64,000 bases of DNA. It comes from Antilocapra americana (Eukaryota; Chordata; Mammalia; Artiodactyla; Antilocapridae). Both the position numbers and the translations under genes were made by a program. The notes under the pieces were generated by a model. The model searched no databases. It was given only the letters and a program-made list of their open reading frames with translations, and was not told the DNA's origin. Positions within the stretch are counted from its first letter, which is position 1. Each line of letters begins with the position of its first letter. Shown here one piece after another: positions 35,211 through 48,080 of the stretch. Where the stretch lies: NCBI GenBank assembly GCA_007570785.1, contig ML664152.1, positions 3,224,911-3,288,910 of the forward strand. The letters run 5' to 3'.

Positions 35211-37138
35211 ACAGCTTAGAGCAGGTGCAGCTCCAGCAGATGACCTGAGCCATCAGCCAGGTCCCTCCATGGGGTGCTCAGAAATCCACTTAAGGGGCCC
35301 CTGCCTGTCATGGTCAGCACAGGTCATGCAGCCAGGCCATCCATGCACAAGACACTCACACCAGGGTTGTCCCCACTGTCACCTCTGCTGGGCCCCAAGG
35401 ACCCCTGGGGAACGTGAGTGTACCACGGACGCCCTCTGCCCTCCACGTCCCTGGATGCCAATCACTTGCCATGAAGTCATGGTTGAGTGTGTGTTGAGAT
35501 GCCCCAGGGGCCCTGGGGCCCCGTTCTACCTACTGGTGGCATAACTGCAGCCCATGCTCAGGGCCACCCTGTATTTAACCCTCATGAGTGCCACTCAGCC
35601 GGCAGGCACCCTGCCTTCAAAACCAGCTGCATAGAACCTGTCTGCCGTGCCTCACCTGCCACAAGGCCCCAGCACCCTCCTGAACTCCACCTGCCAGGGC
35701 AGCCAACCCCCAACAGCCACCTTCCACTAAGGTGCCCTGGAAGGAGTCCCCACCGCCTGCAGATCTGCATGTTGAAATGACCCACAGAGGCAAAACTGAC
35801 TCCCCCAGGCTGCCGCAGAGATGGGGCCAGATGTGAGGTCGACCCCTGGCTGCATCCAAGAAGGGTAGAGACTGTGATCGGCCCCCAAAACCTTCCCAGG
35901 TGGCCCCAGGAAGCTCAATATTTAGCTAATATTGGGTTAATGTTGAGGGTTCACAAATGTGTTGATTTCCCTGCAAAGACCCAGTGCCTGGATTCAGGAA
36001 TCGTGTCCACTTCCTAGTGTGCAGCCAGCTTATAGCTGTGCATACACACTCACACACTCACAGTCACATGCTTGTGGACACAAGCATACACATACCCACT
36101 CACATTTGTACGTACTTGTACATCAAGGCACACTCATATGCTCAAGAATATGTTCACACATTAGTGTACACAAGGTTGCACATGATCTCACACACACACC
36201 TCCTAAGGTACACAGCTAGTCCTGACCTCAGTGTGGGGGAACCTCAGGGCCCGGCTGAGTCGATGCACAAATGCAACCTCAGGCCGTGCAGGGGGCTTGG
36301 GCTCTGGGGAGGGTAAGTGCTGGAGGTCAGACAGGCACCTGCGCAGAGCACAGAGCAGCAGCCCCCAGGGTCCACCCCCATGGAGACTGTCACCCAACTG
36401 CCTCTTCCACCTCCCAGGTGCTTGCCCCACCCGGCCTGCCCATGCCTGTGTTTACAGATCAGAATTCCCTGAGGATGCTGCCAATAGCCACCCTTGCTCC
36501 TAGAGGACCCAACAGCCCCAGCCTGGCCATACCCCTCAGTCAGCCTCCTCCACCCGATGGCCCCATCCTCATCATAACCCCTCCCTCTTTGCCCTGTGGC
36601 TTAATCTGACCCCTGCCCCGAGACACACCACACATAGATACACACATACAAAGACTCACATATGAACATACATCTATACACAGATACGCACACAGGTACA
36701 CACACAGTCTGTTTACTGTGCTCTGAGTATGACACTCACTGAACTGAGAGCTTCATAACAAAGGATTCTTAAGCCTCTTTCCCATCTCTTACTTCCCTGG
36801 GCAGCCCAGAGTCCCCCAACCCTCCTGACGCAAGAAGCCCTCCTCCTAATCTCAAGAAGCCTTGTTCGGATGGGCCTAGCCAGCACGCTATATGCAGCAC
36901 CTTAACCCTCCAAAGGTCCACCATGGATCCCTGCTCAGTGATGGAATCCAGAATCCACTCACATGTTAATCCCACCTTCCTCCTCTCCACCCACCCCAGC
37001 CCCCACCCTAAGATCAATCTATGGTCAGACTTATTTGTCAGGTCAGGCTTTGGTCTACCCCATCTCTCACACTCTCTATTTTGTACCCTGGCCTAGATTT
37101 CCAGATGAGTACTAAGCATTCTGGCAAACTGACCCAGC
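35211..37138. other. Non-coding interval with CA-rich tracts
   Basis: 36040-36215 and 36625-36710 are cryptic CA-rich tracts (cacacactcacacactcaca-type). No gene recognised in the GC-rich remainder. Confidence 0.5.
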
Positions 37139-37470
37139 AATGATGGTGATGGTGATAGTGATGGCGGTGATGGTGATGATGATGATGGTGGTGATAATGG
37201 TAGTGGCGATGGTGATGATGAAAGTGATGATGATAATGGTGATGGTGATGGTGATAGTGAGGGTTAAAGTGATGATAATGGTGGTGGTGGTGATGGTAGT
37301 GGTGATGGTGATGATGAAGGGGATGATGGCGGTGATGTGGGGATAGTGATTATAATGGTGATAGTGATGATGGTGGTGGTGATGGTGATGAGGGTGATGG
37401 TGACAGTAATGATGGTGATAGTGACAAAGATGGTGGTGATGGTGATGATGATGGTCATGATGGTGAAGCT
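37139..37470. repeat. GATGGT/GATGAT repeat array
   Basis: About 330 bases of tgatgg, tgatga and tggtgg units with occasional c or aa interruptions. The Met/Val-rich frame on the plus strand and the Ile/Thr-rich frame on the minus strand are artefacts of this array. Confidence 0.95.
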
Positions 37471-37474
37471 CATG

Positions 37475-37675
37475 CTGTTTCGATTCATTGAGAACTTACT
37501 CTAGGCTGAGTAGTAAGTATGCTAATGTTTTATGTTCTCCTTTTAATATTTAAAACAATTATCTGAGATAGTGCCACTTCACAGAAAAGGAAACTGAGAC
37601 TTAGAGAGCTTTGATAACCTGCCAAGACCCCATAGCTAGCGACAATGGAATCCAGGCCTGTGGGCCCCAAAGTGC
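37475..37675 (+). mobile_element. MIR SINE
   Basis: Contains ttcattgagaacttactcta, a central acagaaaaggaaactgagac and ccatagctagcgacaatgg, in the order of the MIR consensus. Old and diverged. Confidence 0.8.
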
Positions 37676-37964
37676 ATGTTCCTACTACTGGCCCTGCTCA
37701 GATGGGTGGAAGGAAGCCAGAATATTTCCTTAGAATCCAAAGAGGAGGAGATAGGGGCATGTGGGGAAACATGAGTGGTTGCAAGGCAGCCCCCCTGTCA
37801 GTGCTGCCCTCTTGTCCTGGGGCTTCTAGACGTCTCTACAAGGAAACCCATCCTTAGGCTCTCCTGGATCTTCCTCTGCCAGTCCCCACAGAAATGCTTT
37901 ATCCAGAGACCCCTCCAGGCCACCCCAGTCCCATCCCCATTCCAAGGTGCACTCTGTTTTCTTT
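37676..37964. other. Non-coding interval
   Basis: No gene or repeat recognised. Confidence 0.4.
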
Positions 37965-38225
37965 ATTTAAAATTAATTTATAATCATCATATAATATAAG
38001 TTTAAGGTACACAATGTACTGATTTGATATGTTTCAATGTAGCAACATGATGTACTAGCTGACACCTCTGTCTCCTCACATAGTCATTATTTTTTGTGTA
38101 TGGTGAGAACAACTGAGACCCAATCTCTCAACAGCTTTAAAGTTCAAAATGCAGTCCTGTTGACTTTAATCACGCGGCTGTGGGTTAGATCTCCGGGCCT
38201 CATTTATATACTTGGAGCAAGTCTG
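37965..38225 (-). mobile_element. Old L1 3' end fragment
   Basis: Contains aaggtacacaatgtactgat, gtgtatggtgagaacaactg and gtgggttagatctccgggcc, the reverse complement of the common mammalian L1M 3' region (tables of contents: tail, permuted TATA-rich part, lagatccc block). Confidence 0.8.
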
Positions 38226-40821
38226 TGACTTTAGACAACATGTGCTCAGCTTTCAAAGGCTGCAGCTCGGGGCCCACATCCTCTCCTGGGTGGCTCAGCA
38301 TCCTTGGAAACCAGGTTGAGCTTGGTGCTGCAAGATGGAATGAATTGCTCCCACCTCCTCCCTTGCAGCTGGCTTCCTGGGCTCCTGGTTTCCTTTTTCT
38401 TTTCTTTGCCAGCTCTTCGCATCAGAAGAGGACGGGGGGCTTCGGCAGCCCTGCCCTTCATGGAGGTGCAGAGCCCCCTACTCAGCCTGCCCTGCGGGGG
38501 TCCTGACGCCCGGAGAGCCACGCCCCTCCCCTCAGCCACCGTGGCCCTGGCGGCACTGGGGGTCCTGGGCGTCCAGCCGGTTAGATGTGGAGGGGACGGC
38601 TCTGCGCCACCCTGACAGGGGCTGGACTGGGTGGTCTGTGTGAAGGGTGACCAGGGGCCTATGAGACAGAAGCTCCCTCCAACCCCGACATGGATGGCCT
38701 CCTTCCCTCAAGCCATTTCAATAGCAAAGACACCAGCAAGTCCCAGAAGCTGAGGATCCTGCCCCCTGGCACCGCCCGTCCTAGCCCCCCAGACCCTGCT
38801 GCCGGGCACCCGGGTGCTGCCCCCTCACTGTCCTGCTGGATGTCTCACGGGGGTCTCACAGAGCAGGGTATGTGCAGATATCCTAGCCCGTCTGGGGGTG
38901 GGGGTGTCAGACACTGTCCAGTCAGCCCCGTGCCCCAACCCCTGCAGCACTCTACCTGGAGAACACGGACCAGGAGTGCCAAGGCGCCCTTCCTCCCCAT
39001 CCACACTCAGTCCTGACAGGGAAGGGCCCAGAATGGGGTGGGCTTGGTCCAAGAACAACCCTATCCTGCAAACCTGCCCCTAGGGGTTTGCCTCAAGGAT
39101 TCCAGAGCCCAAGGCCCCACACAGGGAGCGGGGCTCAAGCTCGGGAAGATTCAGGAAGATTCCATCAGCGCCAGTGCTCCCCACTCACCCTCCTGGGGTC
39201 AGCTCCGCCCTCTCCAACCTCACCTGGCTGTGTCGCGAGCACAGACAGGCCACTGTGGGGAGAACCCCTGCAGGCCCTGGGCCAATGGTGACAAACAGAA
39301 CAAAGAGACAGGCTGGGACCAGGCTGCAGAGCTGGGCGGCGGCAGTGCCCTCCACCCAGCCACACCCTCCACCCACAGGTGACTCGAGAGGGAGAATCCA
39401 CCCAGCACCTCCCAAACACAGGCGTCTTCTGTGTTGTAACAAGCACCAGGCAGCGGGAGGGGAGGCAGAGCCTGGAAAGTCCCGACAAGAGACTCAAAAA
39501 ACTGAGTCACGGTGACCCTGGGGCAGGGAGACGTGCCATCCCTGGCTGGGCTCCGGGCTCAGCTGCAAAACCCCAGGCAGGAGCGGGGAGGGCCAACCGC
39601 CTGCACAGAGGTGCGCAGAGCCCCGGGGCGGGCGGACTGCGCCTCTCCTCCCAGGCCTTCCTGCATCCGGCTCTCCACAGCATGACCCTGCAGCTCCTCC
39701 ACCACGAGAGGTGGGCCAGCCCCCCTTCCCCTTGAACCTCGCTGGCTGGCATGGCGCCAGACTCAGGCAGGAGACCATTAGCTCTGCTCCCCTCTTCACT
39801 CATAACCCACCTCAGACCAGGGGCAGAGTCCCCTTCTCAGGAAGAGGCGCTGAAGATGAAAGGACAGATATAACGCCACACTGTGAGGCCAGACAGCAAC
39901 AACCAGAACTAAGCCCTCGGCTCCGGCCTCAGAGACAAGGCCCTAAGGTGCTGAGCTTGGGGTGTGCTTGTTATGCAACACAAGAAGACTGTCCTGACTG
40001 CTGCGGGAATGGATGCCGGAGGCCACGTGTCTGCCTCCACCCTAGGCCTGATTAAGGTGTCAGTTTCCTTGTATCTTTCCATCTATGCCCCATCTACACC
40101 CTTCCTCTCCCACCTCCTTCCCATCCCCAGTAGAGCGTGTTCCAATGACAAAGACCTGCTTTCCTAAACCAGGCCAGCCTAGAAGGCAGCGAATGCTCAA
40201 TGAGCCACTGGTGAACCAATGAATGGGTATGTGAACAAATCCAGCAGTCTGCCTGGATTCACAGAGTGAACTGTGTCCAGTGACCAGTGCACACACCTAC
40301 CCAGCTGACCAAGCTCTGCGTGTTCTGAGCACACGGCCTCCTGCACACAGGCACATTCAGAAACACGGGCGTGGCTTCAGGGGGACCCAGAGGCCACAAA
40401 GGACCCCTGTGAAAACCCAGGCTGCCCCCACTCTGAGCTGAGTTCTGAAGGAGGTCTTGGTCGCTGCCATGGAACAAGGGCATTTGTACCTAGGAGACAC
40501 ATGCACACACGCCTACACATCCATAGGTGTGTACACCCACACATACACAGAATGCATACATGCATGTATGTGCATGAAGGTGGTACAGCAATGCACGTGG
40601 GCTCACGGTACAGATACACACGTGCACACACATTCACACACATGCATGCACACTCAGAGCCCCAGGCCACATGAACCGCACCTCAGTGGACATGGAGGTG
40701 TTGCACTGTCTCTTCCCACTGAATGTGGTGAGGTGGGTGGCTGGGTCTCCTCCAGCCTGTTTTGTGGAACCAAAGGCAAGTCTGTGACACCTTAGTCAAG
40801 TGACAATCATCTTGGGTCTGG
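38226..40821. other. Non-coding GC-rich interval
   Basis: CpG-bearing patches occur near 38410-38600 and 39590-39660 but are too short to call islands by eye. 40495-40655 is a cryptic CA-rich tract. Overlapping frames of 80-120 codons on both strands show no motif. Confidence 0.45.
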
Positions 40822-41150
40822 ACAGCCCGGGGCTCAGGTGGCTGCACCGGATGACTTCACACTTTGGCTTCCACACTCTTGCACATGTGTACGTGGGCAC
40901 ATGAACATCTGTGTCTACAGGCTGACAGACCTCACCCGGGTTGGGCCCACAGGAGGCCAAGGACAGGCTGAGGACAGGCGTGAGCGAGGGACTGTGCTTT
41001 TAGGTTGGGAAGGAGTGGTGTCAGCCAGCCGCCAGCACTGTCTCCTGGGGTGTGGGTTGTGTGTGTCTACCCTGCAGAGACACGGGGTCCTGGAACTAGA
41101 GAAAGCTCAGGAACTGCAATGGAAGCTCTGCCAGCTCTGCCCCTCTGCCC
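40822..41150. repeat. Local duplication, copy A
   Basis: Shares long stretches with 42254-42600, such as cccggggctcaggtggctgca, gtgtacgtgggcacatg, cgggttgggcccacagga, cagagaca-ggggtcctgg and gaaagctcag. The offset is 1431 bases at the left and 1455 at the right, so one copy has gained or lost DNA in the middle. Confidence 0.9.
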
Positions 41151-41289
41151 AAGAGAACCAAGCCTGCCTCCTAGAAATTCTCATCCGGTGTCCACACCCC
41201 CTTCTCTTCCTGGCCCCAAGAAACCAGCCTCCCCCGCGGGCTAACCCTTCACCATAGGCCTGCAGGGTTCTGTCTGGTTCCTCAAACCC

Positions 41290-41420
41290 TATGAGTGTAC
41301 TGGGATTCCCACTGATCAGATGACAAGACTGAGGCCCAAAGAGGCCAGACAACTTAGCCAAAAGCTGGACACCCCACTGGGCGTGTGGAATAGGCCGGAT
41401 CCCAGCTCCACTCACATAGA
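41290..41420 (+). mobile_element. MIR relic
   Basis: gatgacaagactgaggccca followed by aagaggccagacaactta fits the MIR core, diverged. Its first part is also present in reverse at 42410-42445. Confidence 0.65.
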
Positions 41421-42253
41421 ACTCACCCTGCCATGCCAGAGTGCACGTAGATGGCTTTGCTGGGTAGCCTGGCCACACTGCTTCCTCCCCAGCAGGCAGG
41501 GCTCAAGACCCCCCTGTTCCCAGGCTCACCCGCCCCTGCAGTTCAGCAGAGGGCCCCGCACGCAGGACGCATGTGCCAGCTGCCAGGCTGTTAATGCGAA
41601 GATAGAGAACATGCTAATTAAGAACATTTTACTGAATTTTAAAATGGGGGATGCATTGAACTCACTGGTTTTGATTTGCTGCTTTCAGACTCAGTTTATG
41701 GTTGTCACCCTTCCCCTGCAAGGAGCAGCTCCTGCACAGTCCTCTCCTGCACAGGCTCCTCCTAGGTCTCAGCTCCAGCTCCTGTTGATGGTGACTGTGC
41801 AACCTGCTCAAGGTCAGCAGTTTGTAAAGTGTGTGATCTGCAGACACCCAAGGCACTGAGATGGGGGTCTGTTTCATCCTTTCCCAGGGGCCCCCCGGAT
41901 AGATTCACCTGGACAGCAGGTGTGGTGTGACTGGGAAGGTCTGTGTGTCTCCAAACCCCCAGGGACCACGGGCTATGGGACCCCCATCTTCGCCTTCTGT
42001 GCTGGGATAATCCCATCTCGGGCAGAGTCCCAAGACCAGCAGGCCCAGTGTCACCCAGGAGCGCTGTTAGAACCCAGCCCCGCCCCGCAGTTTCGAGGCC
42101 GCCCCAGAGTCAGAAAGCACTGCCAGTGCAGGGATTCGCCTGGACACCCACGGCTGCAGGTCATCATCAAGGTCAAGCCACAGGTGGGCAGGGCATTGCA
42201 GACACCTAGGTGAGGAGTCCTGTGGTCCCGATCGACAGCAGCATGGATCTCGG

Positions 42254-42600
42254 CTGCCCGGGGCTCAGGTGGCTGCACTGGACAACTTCACTCTTTGGTT
42301 TCCACACACTCGCATGTGTGTACGTGGGCACATGCACACCTGTGTCTACAGGCCGACAGACCTCATCCGGGTTGGGCCCACAGGACGCCGAGCACAGGCG
42401 TGAGTGAGAGCCTCAGTCTCGTCATCTGATCAGTGGGAATCCCAGTGAGCACAGGCGTGATGGGCAAGAGTGGGCTCAGCCAGCTGCCAGCACTGTCTCC
42501 TTGGATGTGGGTTGCGTGCATCTACACTGCAGAGACATGGGGTCCTGGGACTAGCGAAAGCTCAGAAACAGCCATGGAGGCTCTGCCAGCCCAGCCCCTG
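42254..42600. repeat. Local duplication, copy B, with inverted insert
   Basis: Matches copy A at 40822-41150 on both sides of a foreign block. The block 42410-42445 is the reverse complement of 41300-41335 with one mismatch in 36 bases, and gagcacaggcgtga is repeated on both sides of it (42390-42403 and 42447-42460). Confidence 0.9.
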
Positions 42601-42997
42601 TGACAGAGCAGAGCAAGAAGGCAGCCAAGCCCCGCCATCAACTGACTGTCGTCATGGGGTCGTTAGCCTCAGCCAAGAGCCCCCAGGGTCCCCACACTGG
42701 GCAGGAAAGCCTACTCTACCCTGAGGGAGGGGCACCATCCCAAGTGTGGCCCTGAGAAACACCAGGAGACCGGGAATCAGAAGCACCCTCCCTCCAGGTT
42801 CCAAATGTTGCCTCCTCTCCTCCTCACCTCCAACCCAAACACGCCCCCCAAGGACTTTCATCCCCCAACTACCTTTCCCTTTTCTCTCTCCCACCCAGAA
42901 AATGTCCCACTGCCTTACCAGCCTAACCCAGCACAGCCCTGGGAAAAAGCAGGATTACCCCACACATACACTAATTCATACTCAAGAGTGAATTGCT

Positions 42998-43295
42998 CGA
43001 CTTCCCTGGCGGTCCAGTGACTCACAGGGGACGCAGGTTCAATCCCTGGTCCAGAAAGATCCCACCTGCCTCGGGACAGCTAAGCCCATGCATCATGACT
43101 ACTGACACCCTCTCTCTAGGGCCCAAGAGCTGCAACAAGAGAAGCCACCACAGTGAGAAGCCCGCGTACCATGAGGCTGTTCAGAGAAGAAGGCTTGGGG
43201 GCTAGAGAGCAGCCCCCACTTGCCACAACTGGAGAAGACCTGTGTGCAGCAATGAAGACCCAGCACAGCCAAAAAGATTTTTTAAAAAGAGAGAG
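42998..43295 (+). mobile_element. CHR-type tRNA-Glu SINE
   Basis: Starts cgacttccctggcggtccag, then gcaggttcaatccctggtcc, gagctgcaacaagagaagcc, cttgccacaactggagaaga and an A-rich tail. Full length or nearly so. Confidence 0.9.
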
Positions 43296-46200
43296 AATGT
43301 CTGATGAGACTTCCCAGACCTGCCAAGTCACCTAAATGCCCCTCTAACTGTCCAAATGAAGAGGCAGAAGTGTGGCCGGGATCAGTGGTTTTAAAAGCTC
43401 TCGAGTATTGAAGACCAGCCAGGGTTGAAACCACGGAGGTGGGAAGAGGTTCCTGTACTGAGGGGAAGGGAGGCTGGCGGGGCTGTTCTTCCCGTGGGAA
43501 TTTCCATTCATTTGTTCCCAGCACTTACAGGGCACCTGCATGGAGCAATCTGCCTAAAGCCCCAGAGATGGGGCACTGAAGCCGACAGGCCCACCACTGT
43601 GTTCATGGGGCTCAGGTCCTTTGAGGAGGGGAGCGCTGATCCATCGGAGCACGGGGTGCGTGAAGGGGTAGGAAAGGTGCTGCCTCGATGGGGCGCCCAG
43701 GGAAGGCCGTCCAGCGAAGGAGTGTGGGCTAGGGGAAGGCAGCCGTGCATGAGGGTCCCCCAGCCAGAGGGGCAGAGCACAACAGTGTCCTGGGGCAAGA
43801 GTCTGCAAGGGGCAGCGTGTGACTGGTCCAGGCCTGGGACAGGAAGGAAGGGGGGACCTTGCAGGTCCGAGGACAGGCTTTCTTCTTCCACACGGGGCAC
43901 TAGGCCTCACAAGTCCAGCGGGATTCAACGGCTCCTTGAACAACAGTCTCCCTGTGTTTGCCTTGTTCCAGGGACTCTTCCAGGGCTTGGCTCTGTGCTC
44001 AAATCTCGACGCCTGTGTGGATCTGAGTTCCGACAGTGAGGGTGTGCAGGGCTGGTTTGGAGAGAAAGTGTCACCTCAAGGGGCTACGTGGGTGCCCAAG
44101 TATGAGCCATGCGTTTCCAGCAAGCACTGTGAGGGAGCTTTCTTGGCTGGTGGGGTTTGCTCTGGCCACTGGGTGGCCATTGGGTGCTGGGCCGGCCCAC
44201 AGATTCAGTGTCGGTGCTCCATTTGATGGATTCAGAAACTGAGGCAAACAGCCCGAAGCTCCAGGCTCCACTCAGACCTGCTGGCCCCAGAGGCAGGGAC
44301 TCAGCTCTCCCCCTACAAGGGCTAACAGCTCAGGCTGACCCAGCATCTAACCACCCACAGTCCCCTGAGGGGCCTCTGTGCCAGCTGCTGGCTGAGGGGC
44401 CCTGCTTCCCCTCCCCCACTCCCCACCAACCAGGCACAGAGCCCCCAGGAGGGGCGGGGGGAGGAAGGGGAAGCCATAGGGGGTGGGGTGTCCAGGCAGG
44501 AAATGTGGGGGCTGCAGTATCGCATGTGCTCCACAGGGGCCACAGGAAACCAATCTTTCCAGCGGCTTCCCTCTGGGGACCCCCTCAGGGAGGAGGGGTG
44601 GGCAGAGGAGTTTCTGGGTGAAACCCCCAGCTCTTTCTCATTCCGGGGCTTTCCCAGCTGGCAGGTTTGGGGGGCCACTTCCTTCCTAGCAGTCAGACCC
44701 CCTCCCACCACCCATACTGGGAGGGGCCACGGGGATTTCTCTCCCGGTCTAGCTGCCCAAGTTCAGAGGAGAAAAGACCCAGCCTGAACAAGCTGGGCCA
44801 CTCAGAGGGGCAGCAAGAGCCCACAAAGCACTAAGAAACCAGGGGAGTGGCCAGGGGAGGACCCATAGGTGTCTCTCATCCTCAGAACACAGGCAGTGGG
44901 CCACTGGAGGACCACCTGCAGCCCTAACACCGCAGGCCAAACTTGGAGCCGCCTCGCTGCTGAAGTGTGGTCCTCCGCGGCATCAACCCTGGGGTGCATC
45001 ACAAGGGCAGTGCAGCGGCCGCCCGTGGGGGTGCAGTGCAGACCCTCATTCCCGGGGGGCAAGGCCCAGTCATGCCAAACAGGCGCTGCTCTGGAAAGCA
45101 GGGTCCGGATGGAGGATTAGGCAGCTTAAATTCCAAAGTGCATGCCCACGGCCACAGACGCAGCGCCCTCAGCAGTGGTCAGCCCCAGGAGCACAGGCTC
45201 TATAGGTGGGCTTCCCTGGGGGCAGCCCCCAAACAGGGAGCAGGCATATCCGCCCCCCACCCCATCAAGTCTTGTGCTGTGAGGCCTCTTGGTGTGGCCG
45301 CTGGTCCAAGTCAGGTTCAAGAGGTGTGACACCAAAACAGAAGCAGGATGCAGCCACAGGACCATGCAGACACAGTGGCTAGATGCTGCCCCAGGCCATG
45401 CAGGCCCACGGCTCGGTGCCCACAGCTCAGTGCCCACAGCCCCTGTGCTGCAGGTGGAAGCTGGGGCTCAGGACAGGTGAGCTGCCCCTGTGAGCTGCCT
45501 GGACCCGAGCTGCTCTCTCACCACCTTGGTGCCCAGCTCTCCCATCCCCTCCCCTGGACTCCCCGGAGGAGAGTTCGGGTCCCTGCTCCACTGCGGTGGG
45601 GGGAGGCCTGAGGGCAGTGGGGCTGCACCCTATGGGGTGGGGGGGTCCCGTCCCTCATTCCCACGGTCAGGGGTGTGGGCCGAGTTCCCGCCACACCCGA
45701 GGACTGATGCCCACTTTGCTGGAGGAGGCTGGCTTTGGCTAAGGACTTGCATCTCCTTGTTTTCTGGATGGGAAATCCTCCCTCTCTCTGGGTTCAGGGG
45801 CCTGAGAGTATCCGCTTAGTTAGCCAGAGGAGTGTGGGCGGAGGGGGCGCCACTCTCTGAAGCTCAGGGAGTGAAGTGGGGGTTCCATGAAACCTCAGGA
45901 AGTAGACACTTAATGCCCAATGGGGGCTCCCACGAGAAGGTAGGAGGGCTGTGACCTCGTGTCCCCAGCTCCCCCATGCTCAAAGTGGAGGAGGGAAGTC
46001 ACTAGTCACCCATGGACTCGCCCGGGGTCTCCCCCAGCTCCCCTCCCCCACCCCAACTCCATCACCCACTACACCCCAACTCTGGAGTGGGGGCCGGTAC
46101 AGTCAGGGGGCCTGGAGCTGAGAGAGAGCTGCCTGGCAGGGCAGGGGAAGGACGGGGACAGCCCCCAACCCCTCACAAAAGGGGGGTTTTGGTCACCCCC

Positions 46201-47640
46201 TTCCCATCCTTTCCACTCTGCTGCCCCACAAGATGCCCCTGTGTCAAGACAGCATACCACAGATCCCCCTGACTATCACACAGAGTGCGGGCTCATGGGA
46301 CGGGCCAAGGTGGCCAGGCCAGGGGCAGGGACAATGCTTCCCCACGTCCGTGAGGTCACGGTGGTGAGTCCCTGCCCTCCTAAGACAGGTCCCTGCCAGC
46401 TTCCTGAGACCTACACTCACCAGCAGATCCACCCTGAAACATGCCAACCCCAAAACGTGTGAGTCCTCAGGACACGGCGAGAGGGGTGGTGTCTGGGGCA
46501 CTGAGTCTGCGTGTGGACCCTACCCACCCCCGACCTCAGGCCCCACGGACGCTCACAGAGACACGGAAGCCACAGCCCACTCTCCCCTCTCCCTCGCTCT
46601 CATCACAAGTGGGGCAGGGGGAGTCCCCCGCACCCACGGCCTGACTCTCCTCTCTGGGAAGACAGACAGAGGGTGGAGGTGATTCAGAGAGCCGCCTGAG
46701 AGTGCACCCCAGGGGTGGTGGGGACCCAGAGGCCCCCTGGCCTGCCCCACCCTGGGGGCCCTGGCCTGCCCTTGTCCACCCCCTCCCGGGTGCACATGGC
46801 CTTGGGGGCCACGTCCCTGGGCAGGGCTCCAGGACCGTCTTGCTGGCAGGGCGGGGACTTGATCCCATGTTCCCTGAGTGGCGCCAGCATCTCCTGGTTC
46901 CAGGAAGGAATGTCTGGGGCCCTGTGGGCAGCAGTGCCTGGGCCCAGGTCAGCGGCTGCTCCAAGAGTCTGTTAATAGTTGAATCATTGACACCAGTCTT
47001 CGGGTCATCCATTGGTGGGCAAAACAGGGTTGCCATAGCAACGCCTAAACAGGAACCCGGGCCTCCAAGTGTTAGGATGCAGGCTGGGCTCTGGGGGCCG
47101 CGGAGGGTGTGAGGAACCTCAGACAGATGTATGTAAGCCCAGAGCTTAAAGTAGTAGCATGGGTGCGGTGATGGAGGCTGGGGGGCAGCCTGGCCTGGGT
47201 GGGGCAGGGAAGGGGGTGGTCATCAAACTCTTCACAGACCACTCACTGTCCTTTACCACGATGTCGAGGCCATCACAGAACTTACTCACACAGGGGCATG
47301 AGGGACCTGCCCTTCACTTCACAGGTAGGAACATCACCTCGGGGTAACCCGGCCAGTGGTGGTGCAGGGGCTCCCCCTGCCCCAGGCCTCCTGCTCCCTG
47401 GATGTACATTTCTAGGCCTCAGTTTCCTCTTCTTTAAAATGGGCCGGTGTCTGTCCTGCTGACCTCAGAGGCTTCCTTCCAAGACCCAGAGGAGAGTCCC
47501 AACAGTGACCAACAACTCAGGCGGTCAGTCCTGGCCTGTGTGGAACAGGGGCCCCAAAGAGCGGCCTCAGTTCTCAACCCAGGAATCTGCAAACGCAACC
47601 TTGTTTGGGAAAATGGTTTCTTCAACTGGAGATAAGGTAA
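43296..47640. other. Non-coding GC-rich interval with MIR scraps
   Basis: 44225-44275 (ggattcagaaactgaggcaa) and 47410-47455 (cctcagtttcctcttcttta) are MIR-type fragments. Many long frames on both strands (up to 204 codons at 43425-44039) reflect the high GC and low stop density. None shows a protein family signature. Confidence 0.5.
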
Positions 47641-47730
47641 TTCTGGAATTCGCCAGCTGCCTAGTGGTCAGGATCCCAGACTTTCGCTGCTGTGACCCAG
47701 GTTCAATCTGGATTACCCGGGTGGGCTTCA
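47641..47730 (+). mobile_element. Diverged tRNA-Glu-type SINE head
   Basis: ctgcctagtggtcaggatcc and gacccaggttcaatctgg follow the A and B box regions of the SINE. The body is lost. Confidence 0.55.
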
Positions 47731-47744
47731 AATGCAGTGACCAG

Positions 47745-48080
47745 TGTCATTAAAAGAAGAGCAGAGACACAGCAGGAAGGGGCCACGTGACCGTGGAGGA
47801 GGCAGAGACAAGGGAGAGGGGAGCAGGGAGATGCGGCCACGAGCCAGGGAGGCCCCGTGACCTGGAAGGAGGCAGAGCTGGGGCGGGGAGCAGATGTGGC
47901 CTCTGCCAGGGAAGCCGGCAGCACCAGGAGCTGGAAGGGCAGGAAGAACCCCCTCGAGCCTCCCCGGGACCGATGACCTGAGCACTCTGACCGCCAAGCA
48001 TGTGTCCATTGCTTGAAGCTGTCTGGTTCATGGTCAGTTGCTTCGGCAGCCCCAGGAGACCTGGACAGCTGAGTGGGACA
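47745..48080 (+). mobile_element. Old MaLR/MLT1-type LTR-like element
   Basis: Runs from a gcagagacacagcaggaagg block, through gatgcggccacgagccaggg, to an end resembling the MaLR 3' end (cttgaagctgtctggttcat, then cggcagccccaggagacc). Two copies of a ggcc-cgtgacc block 70 bases apart (47781, 47851) suggest a local duplication inside it. Confidence 0.5.

Noticed and set aside
37140..37488. Met/Val-rich and Ile/Thr-rich frames resembling membrane proteins
   Set aside because: Artefacts of the GAT repeat array.
40457..40795. CA-repeat flanked frames as a short secreted protein
   Set aside because: His/Thr composition comes from the CA-rich tract.
43425..44039. 204-codon open frame, plus strand
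   Set aside because: Overlaps two equally open minus-strand frames and has no motif. Typical of GC-rich non-coding DNA.
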